DNA of 64,000 nt, taken from NCBI GenBank assembly GCA_029204225.1, contig CM055099.1, positions 55,800,386 to 55,864,385 on the forward strand. Direction: 5' to 3'. Position 1 is the stretch's first letter; the number at the start of each line of letters is the position of its first letter. This stretch comes from Diphasiastrum complanatum (lineage: Eukaryota; Streptophyta; Lycopodiopsida; Lycopodiales; Lycopodiaceae). Shown here one piece after another: positions 46,053 to 56,752 of this stretch. Made by a program: the position numbers and the translations under genes. The notes beneath the pieces are model-generated. The model saw nothing but the letters and a program-made list of their open reading frames with translations. It did not search any database and was not told the DNA's origin.

Positions 46053-46895
46053 TTCGAATATCACTCTCAGGCACAAAATGCTAGTCAGACAAGAACCTCA
46101 AGACAATGTGCGCTCGAAAGCGATATCAGAAAACAGGGTATCAAATCCGAACGCGAGTACAAATATCAAAAAAGAAAGTATACGTAAGGTGCGCTTGAAA
46201 GCGATATCGGACCAGGCAGTATTGGTTCCAGGCACAAGTATGTCAACAGGATGTAAACAGAGGCAAGTGTGCGCTTGAAATCGATATCGGCTCAGAAATC
46301 AGAAAATTTGCGTGAAAATCCACGTCGAAAATCACCTATTTATAAAAAAAATTTCACACATGTGGAGGAGTTCCAAAAAGACACGTGTCGACACATGATT
46401 TGTCAGGAATATTTTGCCATACAGAGAATGATTGATCTAATATTTATCAAGTGCAGAATGACACGTGTTGCAATATGATTAGTGCATGTGTCCTACACCC
46501 ACGTGGCCTCATAGCTGAGTCATAATTAGAAATACGGACATAGCACGTGGACTAGTTAGATGTCGCCACGTGTGAACAGCCATTTTTTCACACGTGCAAA
46601 AAATTTCTATATATACACCCTCAAAATTTTCATTTTTTTCTCACAAATTTTTCATTTTTCACTCCCAATATCGCTCTCAAGCACGTTCTCTGTCCGCAAT
46701 CACTCCGCCTTCTCACCCTACGCTCGAGACCAATACCGTTGTATTTCCAATATCGCTTGCAAGCGCGGTTTAGGGTTCTTCTGATATTCTCTTTCTATCA
46801 TGCGCTCAAAACCGATATTCAGTTTAGTATCGATCTCAAGCGCCTTCTTATTGCAAATTCTTTTGTTTTCATTTCCTACGCTTGGGTTCGATAAT
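46053..46895. repeat. Dispersed ~20-bp motif GTGCGCTTGAAAGCGATATC, about ten copies in both orientations
   Basis: Forward copies: 46108-46127, 46189-46208 and 46269-46288, with looser ones near 46711, 46801 and 46879. Reverse-complement copies: about 46668-46685, 46747-46766 and 46827-46844, with a degenerate one near 46053. Forward copies lie mostly upstream of the G-box cluster, and reverse copies mostly between the TATA-like box and the H3-like start. The core combines a GCGCT half-site with GATATC. No known element was recognised. Confidence 0.75.
46382..46619 (+). promoter_or_regulatory. Six-G-box cluster followed by a TATA-like box
   Basis: Six CACGTG palindromes (46382, 46462, 46500, 46544, 46567, 46591) lie within 215 bp, followed by TCTATATATACACC at 46606-46619. 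About 320 bp downstream is the start of the H3-like frame. CACGTG is the established core of plant bZIP and bHLH sites, including ABRE-type elements. The spacing relative to the TATA box suggests a real promoter oriented to the right. Activity and target gene are inference. Confidence 0.65.
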
Positions 46896-46936
46896 CAACT
46901 TCCAAACTTTTTTTTTTGATTTTTTTAATTCTGAGA

Positions 46937-47656
46937 ATGATTGCTAGGACGAAATCCACTACCTGTGCCATAACCTCTGTACAGCAATCCCATGCCTGCG
47001 TTTCCCTGGTACTGACCGTACAAGTGGCAGAAAGTACGCCTGGTTGAGGGAGATAAGAAAACTCCAGAAATCAACTGAATTGTTGATCTCTAGAGTTCCT
47101 TTCGACCAATTTGTTAGAAATGTCACACTGTCACTTGGGCTAGATGACCAATTTGCTGTGTAGGCCTTACAGAGTGCTACTGAAGATTTTATGTCCCAAT
47201 TTTTTGAGGATTTGTCTTTTGGCCATGCCTGGTAAGCGTGTCACCATCATGCCAAAAGATTTTGTTATTCTCAAAAGACTTTGGGACCGTTATTCTGGTC
47301 TATATGTGGATAACGCCAGCACCTCCAGAGACCTGCCTCTGGATAGAACAAACTTGCTAGCTACCTCTAGAAGGAAAAAGAAGCAGCCTGTCTCTAAGAA
47401 AGTTGGATCTTGAAGGCCAGATACTTCCCTTCCTCCTAGAGTTATCCGTAGCAAAAGACCCCGTATTTCTCTGAGCTCTGAATAAAATGCTGGAGAATTT
47501 GATGCAGACCGAGAATCACCCTCTCCTCTTCGTGTTATTCGTCTAGCTCCTCATAAGGTTTCTTCACCAAAAGTGAAGATTACCCAAGAGGAGCTCGACA
47601 AAATAACGAAGAAATCTGTAAATATTGTGTCTACTTCTCTTTCTGCTCCTGTATAG
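46937..47656 (+). pseudogene. Divergent histone H3-like pseudogene with long C-terminal tail
   Basis: The frame starts at 46937 with ARTKST just after the initiator, like the H3 N-terminus. In the +2 frame from about 47000, RFPGT is followed by LREIRKLQKSTELLI (H3 alpha-N), VPFDQFVRNVTLSL (alpha-1) and ALQSATEDFMSQFFEDLSF (alpha-2). Back in the first frame from about 47225 comes KRVTIMPKDF (H3 loop 2 and start of alpha-3), then VILKRLWDRYSG. It differs from canonical H3 at most surface positions and lacks about three loop-1 residues. An Arg/Lys/Pro-rich tail continues to TAG at 47654, with two RVIR-containing repeats. Lesions are two frameshifts, TAG at about 47163, TGA at 47411 and TAA at 47483. 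Either a CENH3-like or another fast-evolving H3 variant is possible. Certain as an H3 relative, uncertain as to class. Confidence 0.85.
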
Positions 47657-48284
47657 TTCCTTTCATTTTGATTCATATTTCTTTACTGTCATTGTTTGTA
47701 ATTTGCTGATTCATGTGTTTTGTCATGACAATTCACTCTTGAGCCGTATACTCCCAATGATGTATATAGATTTCGGCAAGAGTAGATCAGAATCTATGTA
47801 CAGAACGGTGTAAGCGTTACCCTGAAATCGAGGGCCCTAAAAAAAAAGCTGCTCCTGCCTTAATAGCCTTTCAGGTTGCTCAGAATCCAAATATTATTAT
47901 GTATGATAAAAAAGGCATAGAAGTCCTTTCCAATACAGAGGAAGGCAATATTATAACAGAGAAGCATGTTGTCTTAAAAGGCATAGAAGTCCTTCCCAAA
48001 ACAGAGGCATGCGAGATTATAGAAGATGAAACTGTTGCCTTATCAGTTCCTAATATTGATACTAAAAATATAGAAAATTTTATTGAATAGAGATTCATTT
48101 GCAAATAGAGATACATCAAAAAAAGGGATACAATCTTACATGCAAATGACCCATTTATGGGATTTTTATTGATATCAATATAGATTTTTACAATCAGGTT
48201 GTGTCCATAGTGTAATACTGGAATGCAATTTTCTATATTGATAAAAAGACATGATGATTGACATATGTTTGCTGATAGTGAATC
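47657..48284 (+). other. Spacer with a short open frame, downstream of the H3-like locus
   Basis: No recognised gene. A plus-strand frame at 47844-48090 contains the 66-bp repeat described separately. The rest is AT-rich and includes a TGATATCAATAT-type stretch resembling sequence downstream of the unknown gene at 33 kb. Confidence 0.4.
47911..48042 (+). repeat. In-frame 66-bp tandem duplication (22 codons)
   Basis: AAAGGCATAGAAGTCCTT starts each unit (47911 and 47977). In the open frame the units encode KGIEVLSNTEEGNII and KGIEVLPKTEACEII, so the period keeps the frame. The short ORF ends at 48090. Whether it was once an exon of the H3-like gene is unknown. Confidence 0.65.
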
Positions 48285-48490
48285 TCAGTGTTCTTCCATA
48301 AGTTGGATTGCTTCGTCAATATCTCTGCATTTGATCTCGAGCTCATGTCTTTTACGTACCTATATAAAACTACTACAAAGTGAGCTACAATTAGTATAGA
48401 GATTGTATGAGAAAGTTTTTATTAAAACTATTCATAAAGAATTCAGTGTTTATAGCTACTTACAAGTTTACCATTGAAAATGAATCTGAA
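48285..48490 (-). pseudogene. 3' end of the unknown intron-bearing gene family, copy 2
   Basis: Minus strand: an exon ending FIFNGKL (about 48490-48464), donor GTAAGTAG at 48463, a 104-bp intron, acceptor TTTATATAG, then a 75-nt final exon (48359-48285) encoding VRKRHELEIKCRDIDEAIQL and a short tail before TGA. In the 33-kb copy the equivalent residues are FILDGKL, then IRKRHKEKIK, with the intron in the same place and phase and a last exon of the same length. The splice sites look intact. The upstream part of the gene is cut off at about 48490 by the copia fragment. Confidence 0.75.
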
Positions 48491-50552
48491 GACACCAAGA
48501 GTGCTATGGGCTGAAGCAGTAGCTATAGCTACCTACATCCAAAATAGGATAAGCAAATCAGGTGTTCCTCACACAACACCACACGAACTACGGTGGGGTA
48601 GAAAGCCCAATCTGACACATGTTCAAATTTTTGGTTGTGTAGCTTATGCACATATTCATGATAAGCTTCGAAAGAAGCTTGATGAGAAAGCCGAGTTAGG
48701 ATATCTCGTTGGGTATGACAATCATTCGTCATACTATAGGATTTACATGCCAGAGATGAATCTAGTGAAGACTGTCAAAGACGTCAAGTTCAATGAGACC
48801 AAAACAATAGCCGATGATGATTTTGCCAGTTATGAAGTCCTAGGAAAGCAGTACTACAACTTGTCAACCACGAGAGAGGGAGCAGAGTCCAAACAGTCCG
48901 ATGAAGATGTTCGAGCTCCACATCAACTGAGCGATGAATCAGATGAAGAAAGGATCGCAAGCCTGCCAACTGGTAGAACACCTATAAACCAAAATGGTTC
49001 CAAAATTGGCTGAAGAGACAAAGGCAAGAGCATTGTAGTACCAGAGGAATCTCCAAGGAGATCAACGAGAGAGCGAAGGACGCCAGCAAGATTTGTGCCA
49101 AGCAGATCAGCTTCAACATCCGAAGAGTTTTGCGAATTCAGTGGCAAACCACAAACATTTGAGGAAGCCAACGACAGTCCAGACAAGGACAAATGGATCC
49201 AACCATGAATGAAGCAATGGAGTCCATGAAAAAGAATGAGATATGGGCACTACAACCAGTGCCGGATAAATGAAAGACAATGCAATGCAACTGGATTGGA
49301 TTTACAAACTCAAGTATGGATCGAATGGAAATGTTTTGAAATACAAGGCTAGACTTATAGCGAAGGGATTCTCATAAGTACGACATTGACTACACTGAGA
49401 CCTTCTCTCTAGCGGTGAAATATGCGTCCTTATGCCTACTCTTTGCATATGCAGCTGCATATGACCTCAGGATTCACATCGTTGATGAGAGGACAACATT
49501 CCTACATGGCGAAATAGATGAAGAACTCTACATGGATCAACCTCCAAGTTATACCTCCGAATCACTTCCTACCTATGCGTGACGAATGCACAGAAGTATC
49601 TATGATTTGAAACAATCAGCATGACAATGGCATAAGAAGAAAGATCATGCCTTGAGATCCTTGGTATTCGAGCCTCTAATGGCCGATTCCAATGTTTATA
49701 TGATAATCACAATGCAGAAGGGAAGGCCTGATTGCAGGAGTGAAGAATGAGATCTCGAAATATTTTGAGATAACAAACCTGGGAGAAGCCAGATGTTATC
49801 TAGGCTTGCAAATCGACCGTGACTATGACGAAGGAAAGCTATACCTTCATCATTCTAGGTAATCCAGAAAATCCTAGACAATTTCGGGGCTACATTGCAA
49901 AGGGACAAAAATCCCAATGCTTGTAAAACAATCCTGACGACAAACAAAGATTGTTCGAAGACTGAAAAAGAGCAAGAGATGATGCAACATACACCTTACA
50001 GGAGGCTGCTTGGATCTTTGATGTATCTGGTAGACAACACATGCCCCAACATAGCTTATGTCATGTTCAGGATGAGCCAATTAAGCATGAATCCAAGCTT
50101 AGCACACTAGAAGATCACAAAGTGAATCTTACATGAAAGGATTATGGGCTATGTTACTCTCGTGATGCAGGTTTTCAAATGCACTCCTATAGTGATGCTG
50201 GTTGGGCATCTCTCAAGGATGACTGTAAAAGTGTCTCAGGAGGGTGCACCATTGCAACAGACATAGCAATTCTCTGGGTCAACAAGAAGCAGACCATAAT
50301 AGCTCAATCATCCTACAAATTAGAATACGTTGCTGCCACGAAAATGGCCAATGAAATCACATGGCTCAGATAGTTCCTCGATGGACTGGGTGAAACCACT
50401 CAAGAGACACTGATTCTGTAGATGGACAATACTTCTACAATTCACCTGATGAAGGATACCGTGTTTCACTCAAGGACGAAACACATTGCAATCAAATATC
50501 ATTTGATAAGAGACCTAGTCACAAGAAACGAGTTGCAGACTGACTTCATATA
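48484..50552 (+). pseudogene. Ty1/copia pol remnant: integrase C-terminus, RT, RNase H
   Basis: Starts inside integrase (LWAEAVAIATYIQNRIS, then KPNLTHVQIFGCVAYAHI and AELGYLVGYDNHS) and continues through the acidic linker to a stop at 49013. The RT is broken by many stops and shifts, but WIYKLKYGSNG, YKARLIAKGFS, ELYMDQPPSY and GEARCYLGLQID are recognisable. RNase H is partly open at 50179-50373 (YSDAGWASLKDDCKSVSGG, then QTIIAQSSYKLEY), with Lys replacing the usual Glu of SxEAEY. FHSRTKHIAIKYH follows. It is an old, dead copy of a different copia lineage from the 57-63 kb element. Confidence 0.85.
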
Positions 50553-50981
50553 CTGTTAGAACGTGTAATCTTGTTAGAACCTGTTAGCCATTCTTGTAGT
50601 CTCCTAATTAACTAATCATGTCCTCCTCTCTACATACATGGACATCGTAATTATTAATTAAGTAGAAGGAAGGAAATAGATTGGTAGTATACCAATGTAA
50701 GTTTTCACAAAGAGCAAAAAGACAAAAAAGGTAAAGGTGGTCCAAAAATGGTGTAAGTCTTTCTGGCCAGTGTGTCGTATTTTTCGTGAACAGAAAAAGG
50801 TGAAGAAGACGAAAAAAGTAAAGGTGCCTTAAGAATGGTTTCTAAGGCATTCTTGCCACTTAGCCAGTGTGTCGCATTTTTCGCTGAGTGAAAAGGAGGA
50901 AGGTGCCTAAAAAATTAATGCCCAATATAACTTTAAACAACTATTAGTGGATAATACTATAAGAAAGAGAGTAAAAAAATT
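50553..50981. other. Possible LTR remnant and spacer with GTGTCGCATTTTTCGC motifs
   Basis: TGTTAGAACGTG at 50553 could be the start of the 3' LTR of the preceding copia copy. GTGTCGTATTTTTCGTG (about 50769) and GTGTCGCATTTTTCGCTG (about 50870) are near copies of a motif that recurs inverted after the gypsy element. No gene seen. Confidence 0.45.
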
Positions 50982-51937
50982 TTGCAAAGAAAAAAGAAGA
51001 AAAAAGCTAAGTTGCCATTAGTCGACGTACGACTTATAAACCATGGTGACGAAGGCCCACATGAGATCCAAGTGATAATTAATGGATGCATTTTAGATAG
51101 TGTACCCATAGATTTAGGATCCAGCGTAAATATAATGACTAAAGAGACAGTGTATGAGTTAGGCATTCATCATAGGATAGCGCCTACACTTAGACATCTG
51201 AGATTAACAAATGCAACTAGGAGAACTCCAATAAGGGAGTTGCCTCAGGTCACAGTTTACATTGGTGACCATAAGTTTTTGATGGACTTCAGTATATTAA
51301 AGACTACTAGGGAATCATCATACAAAGTCTTATTAGGGAGGCCATGGCTATATCAAGCTGATGTTATTTTCCCGCTGGAGGACGAAGAAGATTATCTTCC
51401 GAGACCAGATGGCAACATCAGAAGGAAAGAGCCATAAGCGTATAACCGTATCCTTGGAGAAGGACAAATATGAAGGAGAGATGCCTACATCTTCCTCGAG
51501 TTATACTTCAAATGATGGAGTTCATTCTGTAAGGATTGAGGAAGGTGAGAGATTTGTTACATTATCCATACCTGCATATAGCAATAGAGTAGAATATGTA
51601 GATAGAGGAGGTTGTGGAGTCTAAGAGATAAGTGCCATTATAGGAGGCCATACTATCAATAGAATATTAGTAGACTCAGGATCTAGTATCAACTTAATGA
51701 CTGAGACAATGGTTAAGGAGTTAGGATTAGAAGATCAGATCCAGCCTACTACTCATCATGAAATTCATTTAGCAATTGCATCTAGATGCATACTATTAGG
51801 AGAGCTGAGGGGTGTTAGTGTAATTATAGAGACAAAGACGTAAGTAATGAATTTCTAAACTCATTAGATACGCCACCATACTCAATATTATTTGGAAGAC
51901 CATGGTTATATCAGACAGATGCTATTATAAATTGGTC
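50982..51937 (+). pseudogene. Gypsy polyprotein segment with two tandem retropepsin domains
   Basis: The first domain (50982-51437, open) has the active-site loop PIDLGSSVNIMT, with Leu in the D-S/T-G position, and ends with SYKVLLGRPWLYQADVIF. A linker in the next frame (51361-51624) leads, past one stop, to a second domain with ISAIIGGHTINRILVDSGSS (canonical DSG) and PPYSILFGRPWLYQTDAII (about 51870-51930). The paired motifs, roughly 600 bp apart in each case, show two whole domains rather than one split domain. The second has a TAA near 51841. Stops and shifts mean no active product today. Confidence 0.75.
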
Positions 51938-53126
51938 CACCAAACAAATATCTTTTCCAAGCATACTCACAACCAGTCCATTAGGGGGCCACCTTATGAG
52001 ATGGGGTGAGGAGATAGCCTGACCTACATAATCCTTGATCAATCTCATAGAATGTTATAAAATAGAGGAGGAAGAAGAAAATGAGTTTCCAGCATCCGAG
52101 TCGAGGATGAAGTTCTGGGTGGAACTAGACCAAGCCTGACTGAAGGAATGGTAGATAAGATTGATTATGTAGAAATAGAGATTAGTAAGGGTAAAGTTAT
52201 GAATTTGTATAAACACCAGTCAGTACATACTACTATTACAAAAATATTAAAATGTAGTTAGCATAGAATAGACTTGATCCAAGGAGCCGTACCGGTTAGG
52301 CAAAGATAATACAGGTTAAATCCAAAGTATTCATTATTAGTGAAAGATGAATTAGATAAATGCATAAGAGCAGGTATTATATATCTTGTTCCAAGTAGTG
52401 AATGGGTATCACCCATTGTGATAGTTCCCAAGAAGAAGAAAGGTAAAATAAGGGTATGTCAAGATTTTAGAAAGTTAAATGCTGCCACAGTAAAGGACTA
52501 TCATCCATTACCATATACAGACATGATCCTAGACCAAGTAGTTGGACACGAAAGATATAGTTTTTTAGACAATTTTTCCGGTTACAATCGAGTCTTCATC
52601 AAGGAAGAAGATAGATCAAAAACAACATTTACCACTGATTGGGGGACATACACATATACGTTGTGTAATGTGCTTGGCACATTTCAGCACATGATGACAA
52701 ACATCTTTCAAATTTCTTTGAGGAAATTCTTAGAAATCTTTATGGATGACTTCTGTGTTTACTCATCTACTAGAGATCATTTAGATGCATTAGGAAAGAC
52801 TTTAAGACGATGTCAAGAGACATCTCTTAAATTTCCCGTCCAAATGCTATTTTGGCATGAGGGAAGGCGTTTTGTTAGGCCACAAAATTTTGAAAGATGG
52901 TGTTCAAGACGATGTCGAAAAAGTCAAAATTATTCTCGAATCAAATGAACCAACCAATCTACGCAAGCTTAGGGGGTTTTTAGACCACATAGGACACTAT
53001 CGTAGGATAATAAAAGAGTATGCTATAGTAGTAACTCCCTTAACAGGTTTATCAAAGAAATCTGTTGAGTATCAATGGTATCATTGGTCACAAGATCACC
53101 AAGACGCTTTTGAAAAATTAAAGTAG
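51938..53126 (+). pseudogene. Gypsy reverse transcriptase
   Basis: After a decayed linker, the frame at 52340-52948 gives CIRAGIIYLVPSSEWVSPIV, KIRVCQDFRKLNAATVKDY, YSFLDNFSGYNRVFI and the palm FMDDFCVYS. A shift near 52860 leads to the thumb and connection: HKILKDGVQDDVEKVK, LRKLRGFLDHIGHYRR, VTPLTGL. The order and spacing are those of plant Ty3/gypsy non-chromovirus RT (Athila/Tat-like in feel, not certain). One frameshift and upstream stops disable it. Confidence 0.82.
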
Positions 53127-54570
53127 TCCCTAGTAGAAGCAACTGGAGTTAGACCTCCAGATTGGACTAAGAGATTTCACGTATATGTAGACACTTCATC
53201 ATTTGCAATTGGTGTAGTGCTTGGCCAAAAGGATAATCAGAAGATTGATTATCCAATTTATTATACTGGTAGACAACTAGCAGCATCTGAAAAAAATTAT
53301 TTCGCTACAGAGCGGGAGGCATTAGACATGATCTACTCAGTGAAAAAACTTAGGCATTATCTATTAGAATATCTTTTTTTTTTTTTTTCATGTAGACCAT
53401 TATGCATTGAAGCATCTAATAAATAAACCCGACCTTTCAAGAAGGATAGCTAGATGGGTTCTATTATTAGATGAGTTCGATTATCAAGTAGAGCTAAGAA
53501 GAGAGAAGGACCACCAAAACACTGACTATATATCACGGCTTAAAACTAAAGACCAATTTGAGCCAATATCAGATGAATTCCTAGATGAGCACATAATGCG
53601 CATTCAAGCGAAATAGCCCATTTATGAGGATATTATTATTTTCTTACAAGATCAAATTTATCCTGACCATTTCAATAAACGACAGAAGACAGTCTTTCTT
53701 GCCAAAGTAGGACCCTACACAATTGTAGATAAGATACTATATAAGTTAGGAGCTGATGATAACCTTCGCCGCGGTTTGAAACCCACCGAGACCACAACTG
53801 TAATAAGAGCATTACATGAGGAAGATTCGGGGGGCCATTACACACTTAAAAATACTGTCAGAAAAATCTTAAATGCTAAGTATTCGTGGCCTACACTTTA
53901 TAGAGATGTTAAAATTTTCATTAAAAAATGTGATCCATGTCAGAGAATGGAGAAACCCAACTTCGTGACACATTGGCCACTCACACCGATAATTCTCTTA
54001 GCACCATTTGAGAAGTGGAGATAGATTTCATAGGACCTATCAAGCCAACCACTCGTAAAACCCGTCGTGGTTACATTCTCATTGCAACAGACTATGCTAC
54101 CAAGATGGTAGAGGCCAAAGCTACAATTAAAAACGATGCCAAAATTGTGGCAAAGTTTTTGTTTCAAAACATCATCACTTGTTATGGATGTCCCTTAGAA
54201 CTTGTAAGTGATAGGGGAACCCACTTTCTTAATCAAACCATTGAAGCTATGTTATCGTATTTTTCCATCAGATATCTTCAAACCACTTCGTATAATCCTA
54301 AAGCAAATGGACTTACTAAGCGAGCTAACGGAATTTTGTGCAAAATTCTGAATAAAGTGATAGAAACACATTCTTCCAATTGGGATAAGAAGTTACCATT
54401 TGTTCTATGGGCATATAGAATTGCCAAGAAAATCACAACTAGGCAGACTCCATATTACCTTGTATATGGAATGCACCCGATACCACCCATAGAATTTGAA
54501 GTTCCAACCTTCTACATTGATAATGTGGAACGGATGGATGAAAATGACAGCCTCCGAGAGTGAATGATTG
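53127..54570 (+). pseudogene. Gypsy RNase H and integrase
   Basis: RNase H: FHVYVDTSSFAIGVVLGQ and IYYTGRQLAASEKNYF. A run of 15 T (53374-53388) inside it throws the frame. The other frame resumes with LINKPDLSRRIARWVLLLDE. Integrase: zinc-type segment HYTLKNTVRKIL with CDPCQRME (53840-53950), then the core with MEIDFIGPI, LVSDRGTHFLNQ and NPKANGLTKRANG. In that last block the catalytic Glu of the DDE triad is Lys, which would abolish strand transfer. A stop at about 54022 separates the zinc segment from the core. Confidence 0.82.
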
Positions 54571-55765
54571 CTCTGATGCAATTGGAGGAGGACCGTCGTC
54601 AGCTAGCATCAATAGAAAATGAATGGGTCCAAAATAAAAGAAAAAGATAATTTTGAGCAATCGATCAAAAAGATCAAAATCAAACATGGAGAGTATGTGC
54701 TTATGTATGACGACACATGTTGTTTCCAGGGAAATTACACGCAAGATAGATGGGACCTTACAAAGTCGTTGAAGTCTTTAACAACGGATCGTTCCAGTTA
54801 GCAGATCTCGAAGGACATTTATTTGATACCTGAGTAAACGGTTCAAGAGTGAACCTATACTATGACTGATTTCTAAACAAAAATAGCAAGATAAGCTTCG
54901 TATTTTTCGCGAAGAATGTGAAATATGTGACAGTCATTGTTCAATATACGTTTGCAAAGTTCACCGTCTTATGTGTGCCGAAAAATGTGACACAACAGTT
55001 GTTAATTCATCATGCATTATTTCTAAAAAATATGACATCAAATCAGTATTTTTGCCATAAGTTGTTTTGCAAAGACCCCAACACTTTTGTTATTACGTTT
55101 GCAATCCACTTGCCACATCCACTTTTTGTTTTCATTTTTCCAAAAATGCCGACATTGTTTGTATTTGTTTCTAACATGTTTTCAACTTGTTTCCAACCTA
55201 TAAGAAATATGCAATAAACCCGACACCTTCGCTCCACGTATAATTCCCATTATGTTTAGCGAAAAATGCGACACTATTGTGAAATTTGTTATGTTTGTAT
55301 ATCCACCATTTTTAAAAAGCGAAAATCGCGACACGTGGTATATGAATCCAAAAATTCTAAATTTTTCTTTTTGCTCATATCAATGTAACCCGAATAAAGG
55401 GCCATTGCAGATGATCTTTTTGTAATTTCATTGGGAGTATACCCAATATTCTAATTGCCAAATTGCTTATCACAAAAATTATTTTATATGTTCTTCTAGC
55501 GTGTATGGCCTTCTAAACAAACTGATAATGACTTGATGGCCATAGTGACGGTGGTAGCATATGGATTAAAAGATGAATGATATATACAAATCTCATTATT
55601 TTGAAAATTTTTCAAATAATGAGATAGGGACAATCCTTTCTACTAGCTGATACACCTCGGATGCCTCCATATCTCATACCAAAGGCACCTATTTCTAACA
55701 AGTCAAGAAAATAAATTTAGAATGATACATAACACTGTAAACTCAGTTGTTTGAGAAGGGGGCAA
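54571..55765 (+). other. Gypsy 3' internal region with recurring GCGAAAAATGCGACA-like motif
   Basis: A decayed C-terminal tail (to about 54835) is followed by AT-rich sequence containing GCGAAAAATGCGACAC (55259), GCGAAAATCGCGACACG (55320) and a looser CCGAAAAATGTGACAC (54979). These are the reverse complement of the motifs upstream at 50769 and 50870. No ORF of note. Confidence 0.5.
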
Positions 55766-56155
55766 TGTTGGCAGATTCCTTGAGGCCAATATTAATAATA
55801 AGTTGTGAAGGTCATGGCATCCTGCATGCATAAGACCATGGCCCAATGAGCACTTGTAAATTATCTATTTTGGAATAAACTAGACTTTGGTTCATGTGAT
55901 TAAAATAATATTAAAAGGCCAAAGTGGAAGTTAAACTTAGTAAGTTACTAAGTTTTTGTAGTTAGGTGGGGTGTTCTTCTTTATACACCACCGTAGAGAA
56001 GTTTGTGCTTTCTTGTGAAGGGTGTGGATTTCAATCCCACCTCCAAGTAGCCAATAGGAAGCAAGGGGCAAAGGCCACCCCAAAGATAAAAAGGCACCTA
56101 TTGTACACCATTAAGAATCAATACTATTTTGAATAGAGAAAACTCTACTAAACTT
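55766..56155 (+). mobile_element. Probable 3' LTR portion of the gypsy element
   Basis: A purine tract GAGAAGGGGG (55753-55762) is followed after CAA by TGTTGGCAGATTCC, as expected for a PPT-LTR junction. The stretch to about 56150 has LTR-like composition. No 5' partner LTR is present, so this rests on the junction alone. Confidence 0.4.
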
Positions 56156-56273
56156 TGGTGCCTCTCCTCTCTCGTGGCTCCTCCCCTCTTCTCCATTTCT
56201 CTTCCCCTCTCTACTTCTTGGTTCTTGATCTCTCTCTCCCTCCTCTTCTTGGAAGATCCAAGCTCTCTTCCAT

Positions 56274-56752
<479 letters not shown>

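Noticed and set aside
46937-47413. Reading the H3-like locus as a functional H3 gene
   Set aside because: Two frame changes and an in-frame TAG in alpha-2 break it in any single frame, and no splice sites remove them.
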